Shown piece after piece: positions 29,197-36,215 of a DNA stretch of 64,000 nt. The first letter of the stretch is position 1, and every line of letters begins with the position of its first letter. The position numbers and the translations under genes are program-made. Source of the stretch: Actinomycetota bacterium (lineage in GTDB: Bacteria > Actinomycetota > Actinomycetes > Mycobacteriales > HKI-0501); assembly GCA_030840805.1 (NCBI GenBank), contig JAVEDU010000027.1, forward strand, positions 1 through 64,000, written 5' to 3'. The notes under the pieces are model-generated. The model had not been told where the DNA came from. It was given only the letters and a program-made list of their open reading frames with translations, and made no database searches.

Positions 29197-29830
29197 TCAC
29201 GCTCTTGCCCTCGAGCCGGAGCCAGCCGCGGGACGCGAAGTCGGCGAGCGCCTTGTTGACCGTCTCGCGGCTCGCGCCGACGAGCTGGGCCAGCTCCTCC
29301 TGGGTGAGGTCGTGCGTCACCCGCAGCGTGTTGCCCTCACGGGAGCCGAACCGCGCCGCCATCTGGAGCAGGTTCTTCGCCACCCGCCCGGGGACGTCGG
29401 TGAAGATCAGATCCGCGAGCGCGTCGTTGGTACGACGGAGGCGGCGGGCGAGCACCCGGAGCAGCTGCTCGGCGATCTCCGGCCGGTCCTGGATCCACGG
29501 CCGCAGCGCGGACTGCTTCATCCGCGCGAGCTTGGAGTCGGTGACCGCCACGGCGCTCGCGGTACGCGGGCCCGGGTCGAAGATCGACAGCTCGCCGACG
29601 AGGTCGCTGGGACCCATCACCGCGAGCATGTTCTCGCGACCGTCCGCGGCGCGGCGGCCGACCTTCACCTTGCCGGCCATCACGATGTAGAGGCTGTCGC
29701 CGGGCTCACCCTCGTTGAAGACGACCTGGCCCTTCGGTACCTCGACGTATTCGAGGCTGGAAGCGAGCGCCTCGGCAGCCTCCGGGTCGACGCCCTGAAA
29801 CAGGCCGCACCGAGCGAGCACCTCGTCCAT
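29156..29830 (-). CDS. crp: cAMP receptor protein, Crp/Fnr family
   Basis: A 224-residue regulator, the same length as mycobacterial Crp (Rv3676). The cyclic-nucleotide pocket shows [18 protein letters not shown] with the Glu and Arg that hold the ribose and phosphate. The C-terminal HTH is [20 protein letters not shown]. It likely controls many genes with TGTGA-N6-TCACA sites; one such site lies between ponA2 and whiB4. ATG 29830 follows GGAGGTGCAAGGTA. A TAGACT box at 29909-29914 (minus strand) is the likely promoter. It overlaps the convergent kinase gene by 41 bp. Confidence 0.95.
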   Translation of the reverse strand: MDEVLARCGLFQGVDPEAAEALASSLEYVEVPKGQVVFNEGEPGDSLYIVMAGKVKVGRRAADGRENMLAVMGPSDLVGELSIFDPGPRTASAVAVTDSKLARMKQSALRPWIQDRPEIAEQLLRVLARRLRRTNDALADLIFTDVPGRVAKNLLQMAARFGSREGNTLRVTHDLTQEELAQLVGASRETVNKALADFASRGWLRLEGKSVIILDHERLARRAR

Positions 29831-29949
29831 TACCTTGCACCTCCACGCGCGCTTCGCCGCGGTCGATCGCCGGGGCGCGACCTCCCGCATTCGAGACGCC
29901 GCGCTCAGAGTCTAGGGCGCGGCTCACCCGGAGCGACGCGCGACAGGCC

Positions 29950-30474
29950 TCAACCGCCGATGTGCTCTCGCAGCGGGAGCACCTCGAAGCACAGCTGGGG
30001 GTTCGCCCGGTACCGCGAGACGAGCTCGCGGGTGGCGTCGTCGAGCCGCCCGTGCAGCGCGTGGCGGTACTCCGAGAGGGTGTGCTCGGCGTCCCGCAGA
30101 TCCGAGATCAGCTCGGCGTGGGCGGCGATGTCACCCGCCGGGACGACCCGCTCCCACATCTCCAGCAGGTCCGGCAGTGGCGGCATCCCGTCGGCCGGGT
30201 GCACGTCGAGGAGCGCGGTGCGCAGGGCGCCGATCCGCTCCGAGGACAGCAGCGCGCGCAGGCCGGGGCCGTCGCCGCGGCCGGACGTGTTGTACGCCAG
30301 CAGCAGGTCGAGGCGGGTCTGCACCAGCCTCCGCCAGTACGAGACGCGGCTCTCCTCCGACCGGAGTGCCTTGCGGTACGTGCGGAGGATGTCCAGGCCG
30401 AGGCCGGCGAACTCCTCGCTGGGGGGTGCGACCAACTTGCGACCCCGCGTGCTCGCGGCGACCGGACCCGTCAC
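29950..30474 (-). CDS. rsiG: RsiG-family anti-sigma factor (c-di-GMP responsive)
   Basis: A 174-residue helical protein. Residues reading ESRVSYWRRLVQTRLD match the c-di-GMP signature E-x3-S-x2-R-x3-Q-x3-D exactly. The second helix reads EHTLSEYRHALHGRLD, the same pattern with His in place of Gln. In Streptomyces, RsiG with c-di-GMP sequesters the sporulation/motility sigma factor WhiG; that is established for the family. Here it probably holds a FliA/WhiG-type sigma factor not encoded in the window. I prefer GTG 30474, because GAGGAGG lies 7 nt upstream, over ATG 30501, which lacks a ribosome site. It sits between crp and nth. Confidence 0.8.
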   Translation of the reverse strand: MTGPVAASTRGRKLVAPPSEEFAGLGLDILRTYRKALRSEESRVSYWRRLVQTRLDLLLAYNTSGRGDGPGLRALLSSERIGALRTALLDVHPADGMPPLPDLLEMWERVVPAGDIAAHAELISDLRDAEHTLSEYRHALHGRLDDATRELVSRYRANPQLCFEVLPLREHIGG

Positions 30475-30587
30475 GGATGTGCCTCCTCGGCCAACTGTCA
30501 TGGATAGAACGTCGGGGCGGATCGGCTGCCCCTTGAGGGAATCCACCCCTTCGGACGAGCGTGGGGGCGCGCCCGTACTCTCAACGG

Positions 30588-31322
30588 GTGACCCGCGCCG
30601 CCGAGACGCCGCTCGCGCTCACGCGGCGCGCCCGTCGGATGGCCCGCGTGCTGGCGGAGACCCACCCGGATGCGCACTGTGAGCTGGACTTCACCACCCC
30701 GCTCGAACTCGCGGTGGCGACCATCCTTTCGGCCCAATGCACTGACAAACGTGTCAACGAAGTGACCCCGGCGCTGTTCGCCCGGTACCGCGTCGCAGCC
30801 GACTACGCGGGGGCCGACCGGGCGGAACTGGAGGAGCTGATCCGGCCCACCGGGTTCTTCCGCAACAAGGCGAACTCCCTGATCGGCCTCGGCCAGGCGC
30901 TGGTCGAGAAGCACGACGGAGAGATCCCCGCGACGCTCGACCAGCTGGTCGCGCTGCCGGGCGTCGGCCGGAAGACGGCGAACGTCATCCTCGGCAACGC
31001 GTTCGGGGTCCCCGGGCTCACCGTCGACACCCATTTCGGCCGGCTGGTGCGGCGCTTCGGCTGGACCGGGTCCGAGGACCCGGTGAAGGTCGAGCACGAG
31101 ATCGGCGCGCTGATCCCGAAGCGGGACTGGACCATGCTGTCGCACCGGCTGATCTTCCACGGGCGGCGCGTGTGCCATGCCCGCAAGCCCGCCTGCGGGG
31201 CCTGCACGCTCGCGTCGCTCTGCCCGTCGTACGGCACCGGCCCCACCGACTTCGTCGAGGCGGCGAAGCTGCTGAGGGGTCCCCGCGTCGACGAGCTCAT
31301 GGCGCAGGCGGCCCCGGCGTGA
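30588..31322 (+). CDS. nth: endonuclease III
   Basis: Nth is a base-excision DNA glycosylase/AP lyase for oxidised pyrimidines. The 244-residue protein has [16 protein letters not shown], the helix-hairpin-helix with catalytic lysine in [14 protein letters not shown], the catalytic aspartate in TVDTHFGRL, and a 4Fe-4S cluster C-x6-C-x2-C-x5-C ([17 protein letters not shown]). GTG 30588 lies 6 nt after TACTCT (30576-30581) with no ribosome site: leaderless type. It is the first gene of a tightly overlapping run nth-tlpA-nudix-marP, each joined by GTGA. Confidence 0.96.
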   Translation: MTRAAETPLALTRRARRMARVLAETHPDAHCELDFTTPLELAVATILSAQCTDKRVNEVTPALFARYRVAADYAGADRAELEELIRPTGFFRNKANSLIGLGQALVEKHDGEIPATLDQLVALPGVGRKTANVILGNAFGVPGLTVDTHFGRLVRRFGWTGSEDPVKVEHEIGALIPKRDWTMLSHRLIFHGRRVCHARKPACGACTLASLCPSYGTGPTDFVEAAKLLRGPRVDELMAQAAPA

Positions 31323-31888
31323 TCGCCCGCCGGGTGGCGGCGCTCGCGGCCGCCGTGCTGCTCGCCGGGTGCGGCACCGCGGGGACGGCCGGCGCGCCGG
31401 CGCCGTTCGCCGGGTCCGGCTTCGCCGCCTGCCCCGCGCCCGTCGGTGCGCCGGTGACCTCCGGCGGTCTCCCGGCGAAGGCACTGGAGTGCATGGACGG
31501 CAGCGGTACGCGGCAGGCCCTGGACCGCGGCACCGGCGTGCCGATGGTCGTGAACCTCTGGGCACCGTGGTGCGCTCCCTGCGCCGACGAGCTCCCCGCG
31601 TTCCAGCGGCTGCACGCGGACGCGGGTGACCGGCTGGTCGTGCTGGGCGTCGTGACGTCCGCCGGCGGCCCGCAGTCGGTGGACGCGGCCAGGGACCTGC
31701 ACCTGACCTTCCCGCACGTCTACGACCGGGACGAGGTGGTCCTGCGCGGGATCGGGGAGCGGACCCTGCCGGTCACCGTGTTCGTCGGCGCGGACGGAAG
31801 GGTGCGCGAGGTGTACAAGGGCGGGGTGCTGACCGACTCGGCCCTGCGCGCCCTCGTGCGGACCCATCTCGGGCTGGACGTCCGGTGA
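31319..31888 (+). CDS. TlpA-family thioredoxin-like lipoprotein
   Basis: A 189-residue exported thiol-disulfide protein. The N-terminus [18 protein letters not shown] is a lipoprotein signal, so it should be anchored outside the membrane. The redox motif is [13 protein letters not shown] and cis-proline lies in [10 protein letters not shown]. It may oxidise or reduce envelope proteins, perhaps including the disulfide of MarP encoded two genes later. GTG 31319 overlaps the nth stop, and its stop overlaps the next GTG. Gene order equals Rv3674c to Rv3671c of M. tuberculosis (from memory). Confidence 0.91.
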   Translation: MIARRVAALAAAVLLAGCGTAGTAGAPAPFAGSGFAACPAPVGAPVTSGGLPAKALECMDGSGTRQALDRGTGVPMVVNLWAPWCAPCADELPAFQRLHADAGDRLVVLGVVTSAGGPQSVDAARDLHLTFPHVYDRDEVVLRGIGERTLPVTVFVGADGRVREVYKGGVLTDSALRALVRTHLGLDVR

Positions 31889-32688
31889 CCCGCCCGCTCA
31901 CGGACGCGCCCCTGCCCGGCTGGATGCGCGCGCTGGCCGAGGCCGCCGCGGCCGTACCGGCGGAGAAGGTCAGCCGCTTCCGCCCGCCCGCCGAGGGCGG
32001 CCGGGCGGCCTCGGTGCTGATCCTGTTCGCCAGCGACGCCCCCGCCTGGGAGGCCGCCAACGGACGACCGGGCCGGTACGGGAAGGCCACCGTGCCGGGG
32101 CCGGACGTGCTGATCCTCGAGCGGGCGTCCACCATGCGCAGCCACGCCGGCCAGCCCGCGTTCCCGGGCGGCGCGGCCGAGCCCGACGACGACGGGACCG
32201 CCGGTACCGCGTTGCGGGAGGCCGCCGAGGAGGTGGCACTCGACCCGGCCTCGGTCCAGATCGCGACCGCGCTGCCGGACCTGTACCTGCCGCCGTCCAA
32301 CTTCGTCGTGACGCCCGTGCTGGGGTGGTGGCGCGAGCCGCACCACGTCCACGCCGCCGACCCGAACGAGGTCGCGCGGGTCGTCCGCGTACCGGTGAGC
32401 GAGCTGGTCGACCCGGTGAACCGGCTCCGCGTCCGGCACCCGTCCGGCTACGTCGGACCGGCGTTCAGCGTGCGCGGGATGCTGGTGTGGGGGTTCACCG
32501 CCGGAATTCTCGCTACGCTGCTCGACCTCGGCGGCTGGGCTCGACCCTGGGACCGCTCCCGAGTACAGGAGCTCCCGGATTCCGCGCTGGAACTGGCCGC
32601 TCGGACGCGTCCACCCGACGCGGCGGGCGTGGACCGCAGCAGAGACGTTCCGCCGGCGAGTCTGGGCGAGTCCGAGGAGGAACGGTGA
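31885..32688 (+). CDS. NUDIX hydrolase, CoA pyrophosphatase type
   Basis: A 267-residue NUDIX enzyme of the NUDT7/YeaB type. The CoA-associated stretch ASTMRSHAGQPAFPGGAAEP runs into the NUDIX box, ending ALREAAEEVAL. It probably cleaves CoA or acyl-CoA to 4'-phosphopantetheine and 3',5'-ADP in the cytosol. About 40 residues at the C-terminus are arginine- and acid-rich and not part of the fold. GTG 31885 overlaps the TlpA stop and the stop overlaps the MarP GTG (32685). Confidence 0.92.
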   Translation: MTRPLTDAPLPGWMRALAEAAAAVPAEKVSRFRPPAEGGRAASVLILFASDAPAWEAANGRPGRYGKATVPGPDVLILERASTMRSHAGQPAFPGGAAEPDDDGTAGTALREAAEEVALDPASVQIATALPDLYLPPSNFVVTPVLGWWREPHHVHAADPNEVARVVRVPVSELVDPVNRLRVRHPSGYVGPAFSVRGMLVWGFTAGILATLLDLGGWARPWDRSRVQELPDSALELAARTRPPDAAGVDRSRDVPPASLGESEEER

Positions 32689-33866
32689 CCGGGAGCGTGC
32701 TGGACCTGGTGCTGCTGGTCGTCGGGGTGGCCTTCGCGGCGACCGGGTACCGGCAGGGGCTCGTGGTCGGGCTCCTCGGGTTCGTCGGCTTCCTCGGCGG
32801 CGCGCTGCTGGGCCTGCAGGTCTCGCCGCTCGTCGCCGGGTACGTGGACGCGGGGGTCGGCCGGGTCGTGGTCGCGCTGCTGGTGGTGTTCGCGATCGCC
32901 TCGCTGGGGCAGGCCCTCGCGGTGGTGATCGGCTCCGCCCTGCGCAGCCGCCTGCCGGGCCGGACGACCCGGACCGTCGACAACCTCGGCGGCGCGGTGG
33001 TGTCGGTGATCGCCGCGCTGCTGGTGGTCTGGATGGTCGCCGCGCCGCTGGCCTCCGCGCCGGTGCCGTGGCTCGCGTCGCAGGTCCGCCGCTCGGCCGT
33101 GATCGCGAGCGTGGACAACGCGATGCCGCAGGCGGTCCGGCGGCTGTACGCCCGGCTGGGCTCGGCCGTGGACCAGGGCGAGTTCCCGGAGGTGTTCGGG
33201 CGGCTCACTCCGACCCGGGTCCGCTCGGTGGAGCCGCCGGACCCGCGGCTGGCGTCCTCGGCGGTGGTCCGCCGCACCGAGCGTTCGGTCGTCAAGGTGC
33301 TCGGCGAGGCGCCCACCTGCGACCGGCGCCTGGAGGGCACCGGGTTCGTGTTCGCTCCCGAGCGGGTCATGACGAACGCCCACGTCGTCGCCGGTACCCG
33401 GCGGCTGATCGTGGAGCAGGGGAGCGAGCGGCTGGACGCACAGGTGGTCGTCTACGACCCGGCCCGGGACCTGGCCGTGCTGGCGGTACCGGGCCTGTCG
33501 GCGCCGGTCCTGCGGTTCGCCTCCCGGGCGGCCGCGGGGGCGGACGCGATCGTCGTCGGGTACCCGCTCGACGGCCCGTACACGGCGGTGTCGGCGCGCG
33601 TCCGGGACAGCCGGCAGGTGCGCGGCCCGGACATCTACAACTCGCGGACGGTGGACCGCGAGGTCTACACCATCCGGGCCACCGTCCGGAGCGGGAACTC
33701 CGGCGGCCCCCTGCTCGCCCCGGACGGCTCCGTGTACGGCGTGATCTTCGCGGCGGCCGTGGACGACCCGCAGACCGGTTTCGCGCTCACCGCGCGGGAG
33801 TCGGCGCCGGTGGTCACCGCCGGTCGCCGGGCCTCCGCGGCGGTCGACACGGGGGCCTGCGACTGA
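32685..33866 (+). CDS. marP: MarP-family membrane serine protease
   Basis: A 393-residue protein. Four N-terminal membrane helices (CvpA-like, about residues 3-150) precede an extracytoplasmic trypsin-like protease. The catalytic triad is His in MTNAHVVAG (about 232), Asp in ARDLAVLAV (about 261) and Ser in RSGNSGGPLL (about 339). Cysteines in PTCDRRLEG and the terminal GACD match the regulatory disulfide described for M. tuberculosis MarP, which supports acid and oxidative stress survival by processing a peptidoglycan hydrolase. GTG 32685 overlaps the NUDIX stop. It is the last gene of the nth-led operon. Confidence 0.95.
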   Translation: MTGSVLDLVLLVVGVAFAATGYRQGLVVGLLGFVGFLGGALLGLQVSPLVAGYVDAGVGRVVVALLVVFAIASLGQALAVVIGSALRSRLPGRTTRTVDNLGGAVVSVIAALLVVWMVAAPLASAPVPWLASQVRRSAVIASVDNAMPQAVRRLYARLGSAVDQGEFPEVFGRLTPTRVRSVEPPDPRLASSAVVRRTERSVVKVLGEAPTCDRRLEGTGFVFAPERVMTNAHVVAGTRRLIVEQGSERLDAQVVVYDPARDLAVLAVPGLSAPVLRFASRAAAGADAIVVGYPLDGPYTAVSARVRDSRQVRGPDIYNSRTVDREVYTIRATVRSGNSGGPLLAPDGSVYGVIFAAAVDDPQTGFALTARESAPVVTAGRRASAAVDTGACD

Positions 33867-33891
33867 CCGTCACGGGGCGTACCGTGCCGAC

Positions 33892-34560
33892 ATGACACTG
33901 CGGAACGGTCTCCTCACGCTCTGCCTCGTCCTCACCGGGGTGCTCATCCCGGCGCCCGCCTCGGCGCAGGCACCGTTCGGTCAGCCGGTCGCGGTCGGGG
34001 ACGCGCGGCAGATCCTCACGGTGAAGTCGGCCCGGCCGGGCTCCTCGTACGCCACGCTCGCCGGCTGGGTGCTGCGCGACGGCACCTGGGTGCGCACGTT
34101 CGGGCCGGTGCAGGCGCGGGTCGGGGAGGAGGGCACCACCTCCCGCGCCCGGGACAACTACTACGCGACGCCGAAGGGGACGTACCCGCTGCGGCTGGCG
34201 TTCGGGGTGAAGGCCCGCCCGGCCGGTACCGGGCTGCCGTACCGCCGGGTCGGGCCGAACGACTGGTGGGTGTCCGACGCGAAGAGCCGCCACTACAACA
34301 CCTGGCAGGTCGGCCCGCCGCGCGGCCGCTGGAACCCGGCGATCGGGGAGCGGCTCGCCGACTACCCCACGGCGTACTCGTACGCGGTCGCGATCGACTA
34401 CAACCGCAGCCCGGTCCGGAAGGGCGGTGGCTCGGCGATCTTCCTGCACGTCGGCAACGGGCGGGCCACGGCCGGCTGCGTGTCGGTGTCCACCGCGCAG
34501 CTGCTCAAGTTGCTCGCCTACCTCGAGCCCGGCCTGCGGCCCCGGATCGCGATCCTGTGA
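33892..34560 (+). CDS. secreted L,D-transpeptidase-like (YkuD) protein, copy 1
   Basis: A 222-residue exported protein. A Sec signal (about residues 1-25, cleavage near PASAQA) precedes one YkuD-like catalytic domain. The active-site block FLHVGNGRATAGCVSVS holds the conserved His and Cys of L,D-transpeptidases. There is no separate peptidoglycan-binding domain. Family members form 3-3 cross-links or attach proteins to peptidoglycan; the exact reaction is unknown. ATG 33892 lies 6 nt after TACCGT (33880-33885), leaderless type. The stop overlaps the GTG of a paralogue, with which it shares long blocks such as YNTWQVGPP. Confidence 0.87.
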   Translation: MTLRNGLLTLCLVLTGVLIPAPASAQAPFGQPVAVGDARQILTVKSARPGSSYATLAGWVLRDGTWVRTFGPVQARVGEEGTTSRARDNYYATPKGTYPLRLAFGVKARPAGTGLPYRRVGPNDWWVSDAKSRHYNTWQVGPPRGRWNPAIGERLADYPTAYSYAVAIDYNRSPVRKGGGSAIFLHVGNGRATAGCVSVSTAQLLKLLAYLEPGLRPRIAIL

Positions 34561-35246
34561 GCCCCGCCGGGACGTTCCGGGCCTCCGTCGGCGCGTTCGG
34601 CCTCGCCGCCGGGGTGGCGCTGTCCCTCCTCGTGCCCCCCGCGCCGGCGAGCGCGAAGATCCTGTTCGGCCAGCCCGTGGTGATCGGGGACGCGCGGCAG
34701 GTCATCACCGTGAAGTCCCGGCCGGGCACCTCCTACGCCACCCTCTCCGGCTGGGTGCTCCGCGACGGCCGCTGGGTGCGCAACCTCGGCCCGACCGCGG
34801 CCCGCGTGGGCGCGAACGGCACGACCGGCGCGCCGCGGGAGGGCCGGTCCGCGACGCCGCGGGGCACGTACACGCTCACCGAGGCGTTCGGGACCCGAGC
34901 CGCGCCCACCGGTGCGAAGCTGCCGTACCGCCGGGCCACCTCGAAGCACTGGTGGGTCTCCGATCCGGCGAGCCGGTACTACAACACCTGGCAGGTCGGT
35001 CCCCCGAACGGCCGCTGGAACGCGGCGTACGGCGAGCAGCTCACCCGGTACGGGGCGGCCTACGGGTACGTGATCGTCATCGACTTCAACCGCTCGCCGG
35101 TGGTGCGCGGCAAGGGGTCGGCGATCTTCCTGCACGTGGGCACGGGCGGCGCGACCGCCGGCTGCGTCAGCGTGTCGCCGGCGCGGATGGCGCAGCTGCT
35201 GCGGTACCTCCAGCCGAAGCTCAAGCCGCGGATCGCGATCGCCTAG
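34557..35246 (+). CDS. secreted L,D-transpeptidase-like (YkuD) protein, copy 2
   Basis: A 229-residue paralogue of the preceding gene, with a signal peptide (cleavage near PASAKI) and the catalytic block FLHVGTGGATAGCVSVS. Blocks FGQPV.IGDARQ, GWVLRDG.WVR, WWVSD and YNTWQVGPP are shared, so the pair is a tandem duplication that has since diverged. GTG 34557 overlaps the first copy's stop, so synthesis is coupled. The TAG at 35244 directly abuts the stop of the convergent epoxide hydrolase gene. Confidence 0.87.
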   Translation: MSPAGTFRASVGAFGLAAGVALSLLVPPAPASAKILFGQPVVIGDARQVITVKSRPGTSYATLSGWVLRDGRWVRNLGPTAARVGANGTTGAPREGRSATPRGTYTLTEAFGTRAAPTGAKLPYRRATSKHWWVSDPASRYYNTWQVGPPNGRWNAAYGEQLTRYGAAYGYVIVIDFNRSPVVRGKGSAIFLHVGTGGATAGCVSVSPARMAQLLRYLQPKLKPRIAIA

Positions 35247-36167
35247 TCAGCTCTCCTTGAGCCACCGCAGCAGCTCGCCGGTCACCGTCTCCGGTGCCTC
35301 CGACTGCGGGAAGTGGCCCACTCCCGGCAGCAGCCGCGACTCGTACGGACCGCTCACGTGCCGCTCGGAGCCGGCCACCGTGCTCGGCAGCAGGCACGAG
35401 TCCAGCGCGCCGTGCAGCTGCAGGACCGGTGCGGCGATCGGCGCCGTGAGCAGCTTGTGGAACTTCCAGCCGCTCGGCCGGGTGACCGACCGGACCGACC
35501 AGCGGTAGTACTCCATCGCGCAGAACGAGGCCTGCGGGATCCGGATCGCCGCCCGGCAGGCGCGCTCGTACTCGGCGAAGTCCGCCGACGTCGGCCACTC
35601 CGGCCCGGACCACCGGCGCAGCAGCCCGCCCACGTAGGCGGCGTCGTCGCGGGTCACGTGATGCTCGAACCGGGGCGTCTGGAACGCCCCGATGTACCGG
35701 CTCGCCCTGATCTGCGCCGGGTCCGACAGCAGGGCAGCGCGCAGGCGCAGCGGGTGGGACATCCCGAGGACGGCGAGCTGCCGCACCATCCGCGGGTGGA
35801 AGGCGGCGGTGACCCACGCCAGGTAGCCGCCCCAGTCGTGGCCGACGAGGGCGGCGTCGCGTTCGCCGAGGGAGCGGACGAGGGCGGCCACGTCGGCCGA
35901 GAGCGTGAACCCGTCGTACCCGCGGGGCGGCTTGTCGCTGGCGCCGTAGCCGCGGAGATCGACCGCGACGACCCGGTGTCCCGCGTCGGCGAGCGGCGCG
36001 ATCTGGTGCCGCCAGGTCCACCAGAACTCCGGGAACCCGTGCAGCAACAGCACCAGCGGCCCGGCACCCGCCTCCACGACGTGGAACCGGCTCCCGTTGG
36101 CGTCCACCGTGCGGTGGGTCCAGGGCCCCTCCTGCATGACTGCGGTCTCGTCGGGGCGCCCGGGCAT
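35247..36167 (-). CDS. alpha/beta-hydrolase, epoxide hydrolase-like (EphE-type)
   Basis: A 306-residue soluble alpha/beta-hydrolase. The oxyanion motif HGFPEFWWTWRHQ, the nucleophile aspartate in VGHDWGGY (about residue 107) and the catalytic histidine in LPGVGHFPQSE match epoxide hydrolases and related haloalkane enzymes. Cap-domain residues are less clear to me. Gene order next to marP matches ephE (Rv3670). ATG 36167 is the longest start; a second Met lies 10 residues in (36137). The substrate is unknown. Confidence 0.87.
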   Translation of the reverse strand: MPGRPDETAVMQEGPWTHRTVDANGSRFHVVEAGAGPLVLLLHGFPEFWWTWRHQIAPLADAGHRVVAVDLRGYGASDKPPRGYDGFTLSADVAALVRSLGERDAALVGHDWGGYLAWVTAAFHPRMVRQLAVLGMSHPLRLRAALLSDPAQIRASRYIGAFQTPRFEHHVTRDDAAYVGGLLRRWSGPEWPTSADFAEYERACRAAIRIPQASFCAMEYYRWSVRSVTRPSGWKFHKLLTAPIAAPVLQLHGALDSCLLPSTVAGSERHVSGPYESRLLPGVGHFPQSEAPETVTGELLRWLKES

Positions 36168-36215
36168 GCCGGACAGCGTCGCACATCCGTGTTCCGCGGA
36201 GGTGTCACAGTGTCG

